Shown here piece after piece: positions 1 to 7,348 of a stretch of 36,223 nucleotides of DNA (the first letter of the stretch is position 1; each line of letters starts with the position of its first letter). The notes beneath the pieces were generated by a model. It was not told the origin of the DNA. It did not search any database and saw only the letters and a list, made by a program, of their open reading frames with translations. The DNA comes from Planctomycetota bacterium (lineage in GTDB: Bacteria; Planctomycetota; UBA1135; UBA2386). The DNA is taken from positions 1-36,223 of the forward strand of contig NYVR01000109.1 in assembly GCA_002684655.1 (NCBI GenBank). Direction: 5' to 3'. Position numbers and translations under genes: made by a program.

Positions 1-150
1 ATCTTCTTCCAGCGACGGATCGGAGGCGCTGTGACGCGCGACCTGTTTTGTTGGGACGGGACGGCGACGACACAGCTCACGGGTGCGGCGACCGCGAGCT
101 CGGGGCTGGATTACGAGGTGCGCGGCGAGCCCTTCACGGCGTCGCGCTGA
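1..150 (+). CDS. C-terminal end of a truncated gene, probably a secreted or surface protein
   Basis: The first frame of the window is open from base 1 to a TGA at 148-150 and encodes about 49 residues. The peptide contains TRDLFCWDGTATTQLT and ends in PFTASR. A DLF-x-WDGT-x-x-TQLT pattern resembles one blade of the repeated 'DGT' modules of secreted repeat proteins, but a single copy is weak evidence. A hairpin begins directly after the stop codon, which supports this being a real gene end. The start and most of the protein lie outside the window, so the function cannot be assigned. It could also be a chance open frame in G+C-rich DNA. Confidence 0.4.
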   Translation: MFFQRRIGGAVTRDLFCWDGTATTQLTGAATASSGLDYEVRGEPFTASR

Positions 151-173
151 CGCAGCGACGACGCTCGTCTGCG
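151..173 (+). terminator. Hairpin directly after the truncated gene
   Basis: Arms CGCA/TGCG and GACGA/TCGTC form a 9-bp stem with a two-base bulge (GC) on the left side and a three-base loop, starting one base after the stop codon at 148-150. There is no T-tract, so it is either a weak intrinsic terminator or an RNA 3'-end stabiliser. Confidence 0.3.
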
Positions 174-390
174 CGTATCGAGGCGCAACCTCCGCGTTTC
201 GGCCGATACCGATTCTTGGCACTCACTTTCGGTCGGGCGCACTTGCGACCTCGCATCGTGTCGACCCGATCATATGGCCGCGCTTCGGTCAAATGCGGGC
301 GATGGTGCGGCGACAAAGGAATGTAGGATGCGCGCGGCTGGGGCTCAGCTTGCGCCGGCCGCGCGCTTCCGTATTTCCCGATCCAACACC

Positions 391-1629
391 ATGACTCTCC
401 AAACGTCGCGCATCGCCGCAGCCGCTGTCGTCGTCCTCGTCGCCCCTAGCCTTCGCGCTCAATTCGCTGAGCCGTTCGACTCGCAGGCAACCGCCGATAT
501 CACGGAAGTGTCCGACCTTGACACGACCGTCACCTATGTCGATTACTCCAACATGACGGTCGGCGCGTCGACGTTCTCGATCCCCGAGGCGCCGCGGCGC
601 ATCCCCGGATCGGCGCCGACGCGCGGCGTGCTGATCCAGTGCAACACGCAGGGCTTCGCGACGGGCACCAACCTGCTCGCAGGCGCCAACAACCCGCTCG
701 TCTTCAGCGGGCGCTATCGCCTGTCTTTCGACGCGTGGATCAACGTGCCGATCCCGGTTCCGAGCGGCGGCACCGAGCAGCTGCTCTGGGGCGTCGGCGT
801 CGACAACATCGCGCCGATCGAAGCGCGTCATAACCGTGGCGCCGGCACTGCTGGTATCTACGGCTGGATCTGCGGAGAGAACGGCTACGGCACGGAGGAC
901 GCGTGCATCAACGACGGCGACCTCGAGCTCGCCGACCTGGGCGACCTCGTGACAGGCGAGAGCGCGCCGTTCAACGCTGCGTTTGACAGCAACCCGTTTG
1001 GCGGCCCCAACGGCTGCGCCGGCAACTCCTGGGTGCGCGTCGACATTGACCAGGACACCAACGGCACGCGCGTTTACTTCAACGGCGTCGAGTTCTTCAA
1101 CGAGCCCAGCGGCGTCGCGCTGCCGGGCCACGCGATGATCGGCTACGAGGACCCGTTTGGCTCGATCAGCGGTTCGCCCGACGCTCAGTGGGGCTTGCTC
1201 GATAACTTCCGCGTCTCGACGCCTTCGGGCTGCGGTTCGCTCGGCGCTGCGGTCAACGTCGGCACGTCGGCCGGTGGCGAGATCCTCAACGGCGGCGCGC
1301 CGCCCGCGATCGCCGCGCCGATTAGCCTGCGCCTGCGCGGCGGCCCTGCGAGCGCGCCGGTCGCGCTGATCTCAGGGTTCCCTGCGCCTGTGAGCATCCC
1401 GGTGCCGTTCGGCCTGAACTGCACCGTCAACTTGGACATCATCACGCTCGACGGGGTCTTTCCCTCGTTCACCAACGCGGACGGCGGCGCGGTCGTGTCG
1501 CTCAACGTGCCGAACAACCCGGTCTTCTGCGGCTTCACGCAGGGGTGGCACTGGTTCTGGCTCGACTTCGCCAACCCGGCGTGTCCGTTCGTCGTGACCG
1601 ACGGTCTGCACACGACGTTCGGTTCCTGA
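391..1629 (+). CDS. Secreted protein with a LamG-like N-terminal region and a planctomycete-type C-terminal domain
   Basis: The 412-residue protein begins with a signal peptide: MTLQTSR, a hydrophobic run AAAAVVVLVAP, and a likely cleavage site after SLRAQ. Residues of about 60-290 read like a beta-sandwich (LamG/concanavalin-type) fold, with phrases such as GRYRLSFDAWINVP and NGTRVYFNGVEFF, then LLDNFRV at the domain end. The last 100 residues, with a GCGS start and paired cysteines, look like a C-terminal module common in planctomycete exported proteins; I know this by resemblance only. The start at 391 is chosen because the signal peptide begins there. An in-frame ATG at 328 has an AAGGA seven bases upstream and would add 21 residues, so it is a real alternative. 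The gene converges on the DUF1080 gene. The ligand is unknown. Confidence 0.75.
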   Translation: MTLQTSRIAAAAVVVLVAPSLRAQFAEPFDSQATADITEVSDLDTTVTYVDYSNMTVGASTFSIPEAPRRIPGSAPTRGVLIQCNTQGFATGTNLLAGANNPLVFSGRYRLSFDAWINVPIPVPSGGTEQLLWGVGVDNIAPIEARHNRGAGTAGIYGWICGENGYGTEDACINDGDLELADLGDLVTGESAPFNAAFDSNPFGGPNGCAGNSWVRVDIDQDTNGTRVYFNGVEFFNEPSGVALPGHAMIGYEDPFGSISGSPDAQWGLLDNFRVSTPSGCGSLGAAVNVGTSAGGEILNGGAPPAIAAPISLRLRGGPASAPVALISGFPAPVSIPVPFGLNCTVNLDIITLDGVFPSFTNADGGAVVSLNVPNNPVFCGFTQGWHWFWLDFANPACPFVVTDGLHTTFGS

Positions 1630-1641
1630 GCGGATCTTCGC

Positions 1642-1666
1642 GGCAGCGGCGGATCCCGCCGCCGCC
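1642..1666. terminator. Bidirectional hairpin between convergent genes
   Basis: An 11-bp stem (GGCAGCGGCGG with CCGCCGCCGCC, one mismatch) and a three-base loop sit between two stop codons that face each other (1629 and 1675). The position suits a shared terminator. No clear T-tract flanks it on either side. Confidence 0.5.
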
Positions 1667-1674
1667 ACGCTTGT

Positions 1675-2484
1675 CTACTTGGACCGCGTCGAGGCCGCAG
1701 GGCGCTCGAGCCGCAGCGGCCGCACCCAGATGTTGCGGAAGCGCATCGGGTTGCCGTGGTCCTGAAGCTTGATCGGTCCGCGCGGAGGGTGGGCGCGGTA
1801 CTTCGGGAGCGACTTGTGGGAGGTCGGACCGAGCAGCTCCTCGTCGAGCTGGACCACGACGCCGTTGTGCACCACGGTTAGCTTCGCGGGCGACTTGAGC
1901 GCGCCGTCGTCTGTGAACCGGGGCGCGACGAAGACGATGTCGTAGACGTTCCACTGGCCTGGCGGGCGCGTGACGTTTACCAGCGGCGGCTTCTGCCCGT
2001 AGATCGCGGCCGCCTGTCCGTCGGCGTACGTGGGGTTCTCGAAGCTGTCGAGCACCTGCACCTCGTAGCGGCCGCAGAAGAACACGCCGCTGTTGCCGCG
2101 CCCTTGGGAGTGCCCCTTCGGCGGCGGCGCCATCCATTCGAGGTGAAGCTGGCAGTCACCGAAGTCTTCGCGCGTCTGGATGTCGCCGGTGCGCGCGACC
2201 TCCATGGCGCCGCCTTCGACCAGCTTCCACGCGGCGTCGCCCTTGCGGCCTCTCCACGCCTTCAGGTCGCTGCCGTCGAAGAGGATGATGGCGTCCTTCG
2301 GGGCTCGGGCCGGGGTTTCTGCGCCCGGGCCCGGGTCGACGACGGGCGGCCGCGGTCGGTTGGCGTCGTGAACGCGGAAGCCGTCGGGCAGGATCGGCGT
2401 GTCCGTGTAGCCGGGGTTCTTCTCCTGGCTGCACAGGGTGGCCGCGATGACGAGCGCCGCTGCGGCGGTGTTGAGCTTGTGCAT
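1675..2484 (-). CDS. Secreted DUF1080 (3-keto-disaccharide hydrolase) family protein
   Basis: The 269-residue protein has a short signal peptide (MHKLNTAAAALVIAATLCS). After a proline-rich linker, residues of about 65-262 form one complete DUF1080 domain. It starts at IILFDGSDLKAWRG, continues with FGDCQLHLEWMAP and the family hallmark GRGNSGVFFCGRYEVQVLDS, and ends with IKLQDHGNPMRFRNIWVRPL. Members are exported, concanavalin-like proteins. Characterised relatives hydrolyse 3-keto-glycosides, and the family is greatly expanded in Planctomycetota, so a role in sugar or glycan breakdown outside the cytoplasm is likely. The sigma-like gene ends 51 bases upstream on the same strand, so the two may be co-transcribed. 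The domain assignment is secure; the exact substrate is not. Confidence 0.93.
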   Translation of the reverse strand: MHKLNTAAAALVIAATLCSQEKNPGYTDTPILPDGFRVHDANRPRPPVVDPGPGAETPARAPKDAIILFDGSDLKAWRGRKGDAAWKLVEGGAMEVARTGDIQTREDFGDCQLHLEWMAPPPKGHSQGRGNSGVFFCGRYEVQVLDSFENPTYADGQAAAIYGQKPPLVNVTRPPGQWNVYDIVFVAPRFTDDGALKSPAKLTVVHNGVVVQLDEELLGPTSHKSLPKYRAHPPRGPIKLQDHGNPMRFRNIWVRPLRLERPAASTRSK

Positions 2485-2535
2485 GAGAGCAGAATGACCG
2501 CTCGCGCTCGCCGAGGCCAGCCTAGGTAGCTTTGG

Positions 2536-3069
2536 CTAAACCGCTCTGCCTTGCTCGGCGCCTGGCAGCTGCGGGTCGCCGAGCAAGGGGTGGTGATCGA
2601 GCAGCTGACGCGCGCGCTGCGAGATTGAGCGGAGGGAGCGGCGGAAGTCTCGGGGTTCCATGCCGCATGTCCGAGCGGCAGCGCGGGTTGTGTTGCAGGT
2701 GATCGCGGCCTGCAGGGCCTCGCGCTGTCGCGGCGTCAGGGCTGCCGCGAGGTTGTCGCGGATCCACTCGCTCTGGACTTCGCTGCGCTTTCCGCTGGTG
2801 CGCGGCGCCGAGGCCACCCCGTCGAGGTCGGCCGTCTTGGTGCGGGCCCACTCCGAGCGGAGGATCGCGCAGGCTGCGCGCCTCGCAACCGTGCGCAGCC
2901 ACGCCTCGGGGCAATCGGGCGGGGAGCCGTCGAGGAGCGCTACCGTGAGCTGGTAGATGGCCCTCTCAGACGCTTCCTCTGCGAGAACCGGGTTGCGAAC
3001 GACCTGCGAGGCAGCGCGGAGCGCGATGGGCAGCAGAGAGTGAGGGTCCAAGGGCATGGCGAAGCTCAT
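2536..3069 (-). CDS. RNA polymerase sigma-70-like (ECF-type) protein
   Basis: This 177-residue protein has the layout of a small sigma factor. Residues of about 10-70 resemble region 2, with a run of helices and PEAWLRTVARRAACAILRSE, which matches the 'P-x-A-W-L-x-x-I-A-R-N' region 2.4 pattern. A linker follows. From about residue 108, LTPRQREALQAAITCNTT, then RAAARTCGMEPRDFRRSLRSI, matches region 4 with its helix-turn-helix. The region 2 match is poor, so it may be a divergent or specialised sigma. The frame opens upstream at a TTG (3135). I prefer ATG 3069 (MSFAMPLD), with ATG 3057 also possible, because residues before it look non-structural. It is divergent from the XRE gene and lies 51 bases upstream of the DUF1080 gene. 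No anti-sigma gene is adjacent. Confidence 0.6.
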   Translation of the reverse strand: MSFAMPLDPHSLLPIALRAASQVVRNPVLAEEASERAIYQLTVALLDGSPPDCPEAWLRTVARRAACAILRSEWARTKTADLDGVASAPRTSGKRSEVQSEWIRDNLAAALTPRQREALQAAITCNTTRAAARTCGMEPRDFRRSLRSISQRARQLLDHHPLLGDPQLPGAEQGRAV

Positions 3070-3136
3070 GAGGAGGAAAACGCGTCTTGACGATGGTGGG
3101 TTGCCGGATCGCGTATTTTCATGACGTATAGTCAAG

Positions 3137-3164
3137 TTACAAGCTCGTGGGGCAGGATCATAAT
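3137..3164 (+). promoter_or_regulatory. Candidate sigma-70 promoter for the XRE gene
   Basis: CATAAT (3159-3164) is a 5/6 match to a -10 box and lies 16 bases after TTACAA (3137-3142), a weak -35. It is in an A+T-richer stretch between two divergent genes. A perfect TTGACA also occurs at 3186-3191 but has no acceptable -10 at the right distance. Confidence 0.3.
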
Positions 3165-3250
3165 TCCGGTAGAGCGTATCCTTGGTTGACAGTCTGGTTG
3201 GCGAGATGACGTACCGGCACGTAAAACGGTGGGCCTACGCACCGATCGCG

Positions 3251-3751
3251 ATGAACGACAACCAAGACAACGCAGCGCCGCCGCGGGCGGAACCGTCCCG
3301 GCCGCTGGCTCAGCGCCTGGCCGAGCGCTTGCGCGGGCACCGCGCGCGCGAGGGAATGACGCAGGATCAAGTGGCAAAACGGCTTGGGTGCCACGAGTCC
3401 GCTGTCTCCCGGTGGGAGAGCGGCAGTCGGTTTCCTACGGGGGAGGACTTGGTCGCGCTCGCCGATCTCTTCGAGGTCAGCATCGACGAGCTCTTGGGGA
3501 GGGGCCGTCAATACGCCGCTGTCGGCACGGCCCTCGTGGACCTCAACCTGCTGCGAGAGTTGGAGGCCACCGACAGCGTCGAGGCGTTCGACCAGCTGAT
3601 CGAGGACCGTCGCGAACAGGCCGTTTGGTTCCCTGTTCCTGACGGCGCGGTGCTCGTGCCGGTCGGCGAGGCGATGCGCCTGACGGAGCGGGTAGCTGAG
3701 AAGTTCGCCTCAAGCCGCTACGTCGATCGACTCTTTCGTCCCCGTAGTTGA
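3251..3751 (+). CDS. XRE-family helix-turn-helix transcriptional regulator
   Basis: The 166-residue protein carries an N-terminal HTH_3 (Cro/C1) domain at residues of about 20-78. LAERLRGHRAREGMTQDQVA is followed by KRLGCHESAVSRWESGSRFP and then TGEDLVALADLFEVSIDELL, the complete five-helix pattern of the family. The C-terminal 80 residues (VDLNLLRELEATDSVEAFDQ onward) match nothing I recognise and may sense a ligand or mediate dimerisation. The start is uncertain: the frame is open from TTG 3182, with ATG codons at 3206 and 3251. I use 3251 because the domain follows closely and upstream residues look unstructured. The HAD gene follows 47 bases later, suggesting a two-gene unit. Two ATGACGTA copies (3121-3128 and 3206-3213) flank the candidate promoter and may be operator sites. 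Confidence 0.85.
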   Translation: MNDNQDNAAPPRAEPSRPLAQRLAERLRGHRAREGMTQDQVAKRLGCHESAVSRWESGSRFPTGEDLVALADLFEVSIDELLGRGRQYAAVGTALVDLNLLRELEATDSVEAFDQLIEDRREQAVWFPVPDGAVLVPVGEAMRLTERVAEKFASSRYVDRLFRPRS

Positions 3752-3798
3752 CGGTTGCACGAATCAAGCTTCCGCTCCTACGTAGTCTTTTCTACGGT

Positions 3799-4260
3799 AT
3801 GGCCGTGAAGTTATTCCTCGACGTGGACGGCGTCATGCTGGGCTTAGACGATGGGCGCACCCGTCGGGCGGCTTTGGCGCGCCACGCGTGTGACTTCCTC
3901 GAGTTCGCCTTGGCGAACTGTGAAGTCTTCTGGCTCACGACCCACTGTCGGGGAAGCATCGCGCCGGTCACCCGGCACCTTGTCCAGCACGCGCCGCAGA
4001 GCGAGCGGGAGCGGCTGCTCGGTCTCATCTCGCGAGTGCGGCCGACCCGCTTTGAGACGTTCAAGACTGAGGCGCTGCCCAAGGAAGAGGAGCCCTTCTT
4101 GTGGGTCGACGACAGCCCGACCGGCGCCGAGCTCGACTGGCTGCGAGCCCGGGGTTGGCTAGATCGTTGGCTATGGGTCGACACGCGCGATGAGCCTGAA
4201 GACCTACTGCGCGCGCGCCGCTGGCTCGAAGAGCGCCTGGAGCTCGCGGCAGGCGCTTAG
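3799..4260 (+). CDS. HAD-superfamily hydrolase-like protein
   Basis: The 153-residue protein begins MAVKLFLDVDGVMLG, the HAD motif I (DxDG, with the nucleophile Asp8 and acid Asp10). Motif II is likely the threonine in VFWLTTHCRG, and WVDDSPTG at about 99-106 gives the paired acidic residues of motif IV. Its small size and lack of a large cap fit the HAD domains of compact nucleotide or protein phosphatases. It also resembles HAD domains found in nucleic-acid repair proteins, but that is only an impression. The reading frame extends upstream to a TTG overlapping the XRE stop codon; ATG 3799 is preferred because the HAD fold begins immediately after it. The pairing with the XRE regulator suggests joint control. 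The substrate is unknown. Confidence 0.72.
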   Translation: MAVKLFLDVDGVMLGLDDGRTRRAALARHACDFLEFALANCEVFWLTTHCRGSIAPVTRHLVQHAPQSERERLLGLISRVRPTRFETFKTEALPKEEEPFLWVDDSPTGAELDWLRARGWLDRWLWVDTRDEPEDLLRARRWLEERLELAAGA

Positions 4261-4336
4261 CCGTCGATGCGCGAGACGACGCTCTCAGAAAACGCCGCCT
4301 CAACTCGCCGCAGAGGTTGACGGTCGCGTCACCGTT

Positions 4337-4390
4337 TGCGATGGCGCATCGCACTGCTCGCGCCGGCGCCTTTTGGTCACTTCGGCGCCG
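4337..4390. terminator. Tandem hairpins between convergent genes
   Basis: Between the HAD stop (4260) and the stop of the minus-strand gene (4377) are a 7-bp hairpin with a three-base loop (TGCGATG/CATCGCA, 4337-4353) and a self-complementary GCGCCGGCGC followed by CTTTT (to 4374). CGGCGCC (4364-4370) can instead pair with GGCGCCG (4384-4390), the latter inside the minus-strand gene end. Together they probably terminate plus-strand transcription. Confidence 0.4.
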
Positions 4391-5576
4391 AGGCGATGTC
4401 GTCGCCAGTGCCGGGCTGGCCATCTGGGCCGTCGCTGCGCACGGTGAAATCACCGGAGAGTGCGCCGACCACCAAGGCGTACGGCCGCCCCCATGGATCT
4501 GTGGGCGCCTGCAGGCGCGCGTCTTTGGCCAGCGCCTCCAGGCTGGCGGGCAAGCGTGCGTTCTGGATGTAGAAGGCGCGCACGGATGCGGTTAACGCGG
4601 CGACAGCCTGTGTCGCTTCGGCGATGAGCGGGGCGGAGGCCTGCAAGCGGCGGCGCACTTCTCGGAGCTCCGCCGCTGTAGCGCGGCGCAGCGACGAGTC
4701 GAGCCGCAGGCTCGCGCGTGTCCCGACCATGCCAGGCAGCTCCAGCGCGGCCTCAGCCCGCAGCGTTGTCTGCTGCACGACGCCGTTGCGGCCGAGCCGC
4801 TGCGTACCCACCACGGTGCCGTCGACCTGAATGGTCTGCGGCCCGGCCGCTTCTTGATCGGTTCGGATGACGCCGTCGATGCGCAGCTCGGCGCCGTCCT
4901 CGTCGACCTCGGCCAACGTAATCGCCGCGCGCTGGATCGTCGGGAGTCGCTTGTCCGACGAGCGCTGCTCGTGCTGCCACGTCTCACCCGGAGTGACCTC
5001 TCGCGCTGGATTTCTTCCAAACACAGACTCGACCAGCTGCCTAAGCCGGGGCTGTTGCTCCGGCGTTAACGGCGCGCGTTTGGAGCTTTTGTCGGCCAAC
5101 GCGATGCTGGACGTCACCCTGCCGCTTGGGTTTGTGCGGACCGTCAGCTTTCGGTGTGCTTCGTCGATGCGGCTCAGTACGGCCGGGCCAAGCGCCGAGA
5201 GATGGTCAGGGTCATCGAAGGTCGACTCGTCCAGAGTGTCGAAGTGGCGCGGGTCTCCGCCCGAATCGCCGACTTCACCGTGCACTCTGACGATGACCAG
5301 CGCGAGCTGTATGGAGCCGTCTTCCGGCACATCCAGCACTTCGACCATGAATGTCCGGGCGATCTTGAGCGACCGCTCTCGCGGTGCGTTAGGGACCTGG
5401 ATGTCGATCTGTTGCAGACTCTCTTCTACGAAGAAGAACTGCTCTCCGACCCGGATCTGTGGATGAAGCCGAACCGCGTCTTGTTGGCCCTGCGCGTTCA
5501 CTATGGACGCTGCGAGCGTCAGCGCGAGGCAACGGAGGCAGGCGCTCGCGCGAGCTCGCTCGCGGAGCGCGATCAC
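4377..5576 (-). CDS. Secreted protein with a C-terminal GspG-like (type II pseudopilin) domain
   Basis: The 399-residue protein starts with a signal peptide that runs to about residue 29 (LALTLAASIVNAQ). Residues 30-310 form a beta-rich region that I do not recognise, built of segments like RVGEQFFFV, TNPSGRVTSSIAL and TPGETWQHEQ, which recall exported proteins that report on polymer or stress state. The last 75 residues are different: a helix (VAALTASVRAFYIQNARLPA), then DPWGRPYALV (360-369), then SDGPDGQPGTGDDI (381-394). These are the hallmarks of the calcium-binding C-terminal part of GspG major pseudopilins, here lacking the N-terminal prepilin helix. The start overlaps the response regulator stop by ATGA, so all three genes of this set are probably co-translated. 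Confidence 0.7.
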   Translation of the reverse strand: MIALRERARASACLRCLALTLAASIVNAQGQQDAVRLHPQIRVGEQFFFVEESLQQIDIQVPNAPRERSLKIARTFMVEVLDVPEDGSIQLALVIVRVHGEVGDSGGDPRHFDTLDESTFDDPDHLSALGPAVLSRIDEAHRKLTVRTNPSGRVTSSIALADKSSKRAPLTPEQQPRLRQLVESVFGRNPAREVTPGETWQHEQRSSDKRLPTIQRAAITLAEVDEDGAELRIDGVIRTDQEAAGPQTIQVDGTVVGTQRLGRNGVVQQTTLRAEAALELPGMVGTRASLRLDSSLRRATAAELREVRRRLQASAPLIAEATQAVAALTASVRAFYIQNARLPASLEALAKDARLQAPTDPWGRPYALVVGALSGDFTVRSDGPDGQPGTGDDIASAPK

Positions 5577-6259
5577 GGCTCGAAGCGGAACCCAACGCCG
5601 CGCACTGTGTGGATATGCTTCGGGTTGGCGGGGTCGCGCTCGAAGAGCTTGCGCAGCCTAAGGATGACGTTGTCGAGCGTCCGTACGGTCTTTGGAGCAG
5701 AGCTCCCGAACAGCGTCTCAACGACCGCCCTGCGAGTGACGACGGTCGACGAATGGCCCGCGAGCAGCCTCAAAAGCTTCGTCTCGGTCGCTGTCAGGGC
5801 CTCCTTTTCGCCGCGGTAGCAGGAGGCGGTCATCGCCCGGAAATCGACGCGGTTGCCGCCAAAGTCGAGCGTGTCGTCCCCGGCTTCGGGCGCGGGCTGG
5901 CGGCGTAGGAGCGCGTCGACGCGCAGCAGCAACTCGCGGAGGTTGAACGGCTTGGTGAGGTAGTCGTCGGCCTGCAATTCGAGCCCACGGATCCTGTCCT
6001 GATCGTCGGCGCGGGCGCTCAAGATCAGCACGGGCGTCTTGTCACCGCGCGCCCGCATCGCCTGCAGCACCTCGAAGCCGTCCATGAGCGGCAGCATCAC
6101 GTCGAGGATCAGCAGATCGATGCCGCCTTTCTCCATGCGCTCGAGGGCCTGCTGGCCGTTGAGTACATGCTCGGCGTGGTACGACTCGAGGGTGAGGTTG
6201 TCACACAACATTTCGCCGAGCTGACGCTCGTCCTCGGCGATCAGGATCCAGCGGCTCAT
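5573..6259 (-). CDS. OmpR/PhoB-family response regulator
   Basis: The 228-residue protein has a receiver domain (residues 3-118) followed by a winged-helix DNA-binding domain (about 130-228). In the receiver, E9/D10 form the acidic pocket, D53 in LLILDVMLP is the phospho-acceptor, and K103 in YLTKPFN is the conserved lysine. The output domain shows LTATETKLLRLLAGHSSTVV and ends with the family wing, HIHTVRGVGFRFEP. It is encoded directly after its kinase with a four-base overlap, and its own stop overlaps the next gene. It would be phosphorylated by the kinase and control transcription of unknown targets, plausibly including this operon or the divergent 7349 gene. Confidence 0.95.
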   Translation of the reverse strand: MSRWILIAEDERQLGEMLCDNLTLESYHAEHVLNGQQALERMEKGGIDLLILDVMLPLMDGFEVLQAMRARGDKTPVLILSARADDQDRIRGLELQADDYLTKPFNLRELLLRVDALLRRQPAPEAGDDTLDFGGNRVDFRAMTASCYRGEKEALTATETKLLRLLAGHSSTVVTRRAVVETLFGSSAPKTVRTLDNVILRLRKLFERDPANPKHIHTVRGVGFRFEP

Positions 6260-7239
6260 ACTTGCTCCTCAAGTGGCAGTTGTACGACGAAGGTGCTGCC
6301 CTGGTCGCGCCCGGCGCTGTCGGCGCGGACGGCGCCTCCGTGCGCCGAGACCATCTCGTGGACCAGGTGCAAGCCGAGGCCGGTGCCGCCGCTAGAGCGG
6401 TCATCGCCCCTCCAAAAAGGCTCGAAGGCGCGCTTGCGCTCCTCTTCGTTCAGGCCGCGTCCGGCGTCGACGACGCTCAACTGCGCGCCATCGTCTTGGT
6501 GTTCGAGAGAAACGTGCACCGTCGTGCCAGCCGGGGAGAACTTGATGGCGTTGTCGAGCAGGTTGCGCACGACCAGCTGGATCGCCGCCGCGTCGCGGGG
6601 GGCCGGCATGGACTCAGGCGTCCTGATCTTGAGCTTCACCTCGGCTGCGAGGGCCCTGGCCTGCATGGCGTCGACCGCGGCAGACACGTCCACGGCCAAG
6701 TCTCCTGCAGTCTTCACCGTCATGGCGCCTGCGCTGCGCAGCCCGGCTGCTTTGAGTACGTTGTGCAGTCCGCGCTCAAGGCGCTCGGCCTCCAGCAGGC
6801 CGTTGATGAGGTAGCGCTGGCGCTTTTCGGCGGGGACGCGCCCGTCGCGCAAGGACTCCAGCAGCAGGGAGATCGTCGCGAGGGGTGTCTTGAGCTCGTG
6901 GGTCGCGGCTGCCAAGAAGCGGTCCTGGTTCGCGCGCAGCGCGGCCTCTCGGCGCACGGAGGCGAGGTAGAGCCCCCCGCAGACGGCGAGCACGATCGCG
7001 AAGAAGACGGCCTCGCTCGCGAACATGTATCGGCGCTTCTCGCCGACCGCCGCCAGGGATTCGGCGTCTGGGGCGCCTAGTGCCTGCGCGACGCCGTCGG
7101 CGTTGCCTTGGAGGAGCTGCTCGCCGGCTGCCGTAAGTTCGCTGCTGGCGAACAGCAGGAACGTCGCCCACCACGCCAACAGCGCGAAAGACAAGCACAG
7201 CACGAAGGCGAACAGCAGGCTGCTGGAGGACCGGATCAC
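6256..7239 (-). CDS. Membrane sensor histidine kinase
   Basis: The 327-residue protein has two transmembrane helices (about 8-31 and 75-94) around a short outside loop of some 40 residues, too small for a large sensor domain. The HisKA domain contains the phospho-acceptor H114 in ATHELKTPLATI. The ATPase domain shows the N box NLLDNAIKFS (226-235), the G1 box DAGRGL (258-263), the F box FEPFWRG and the G2 box GGTGLGLHLV (284-293). No HAMP or PAS domain is visible. It starts at GTG 7239, with a TAAGAT box exactly 6 bases upstream (7251-7246), suggesting a leaderless transcript. Its stop overlaps the regulator start by ATGA. The signal sensed is unknown. Confidence 0.94.
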   Translation of the reverse strand: MIRSSSSLLFAFVLCLSFALLAWWATFLLFASSELTAAGEQLLQGNADGVAQALGAPDAESLAAVGEKRRYMFASEAVFFAIVLAVCGGLYLASVRREAALRANQDRFLAAATHELKTPLATISLLLESLRDGRVPAEKRQRYLINGLLEAERLERGLHNVLKAAGLRSAGAMTVKTAGDLAVDVSAAVDAMQARALAAEVKLKIRTPESMPAPRDAAAIQLVVRNLLDNAIKFSPAGTTVHVSLEHQDDGAQLSVVDAGRGLNEEERKRAFEPFWRGDDRSSGGTGLGLHLVHEMVSAHGGAVRADSAGRDQGSTFVVQLPLEEQV

Positions 7240-7245
7240 GACGGC

Positions 7246-7348
7246 ATCTTAACGCGCCGCAGCCCCGGACATTTCGCTCTTCTCCGCGGCAATCTCGTCC
7301 AGCGTGGCTGCTTGCTCCGCTGCCGTGGCGAGGCGCTAAGATGAGGCC
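7246..7348. promoter_or_regulatory. Divergent promoter region with matched TAAGAT boxes
   Basis: Only 109 bases separate the kinase start (GTG 7239, minus) from the cytochrome start (ATG 7349, plus). TAAGAT occurs on the minus strand at 7251-7246 and on the plus strand at 7337-7342, each exactly 6 bases before its start codon. As -10 elements these would place transcription starts at or next to the start codons. No good -35 is visible. The rest of the region holds nothing I can identify. Confidence 0.45.

Noticed and set aside
151..390. Possible small RNA or tRNA in the first intergenic region
   Set aside because: No T-loop (GGTTCGAATCC-like) or clover-leaf pairing was found; only the hairpin after the stop is convincing.
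289..1131. Long minus-strand open frame opposite the secreted protein gene
   Set aside because: Its Arg/Ala/Val-rich translation has no domain, and the plus-strand gene has a signal peptide and coherent fold. G+C-rich DNA commonly leaves the opposite strand open.
3186..3208. Perfect TTGACA as the XRE promoter
   Set aside because: The hexamer at the correct spacing is ACGTAC, far from a -10 consensus, so the upstream CATAAT pair was preferred.
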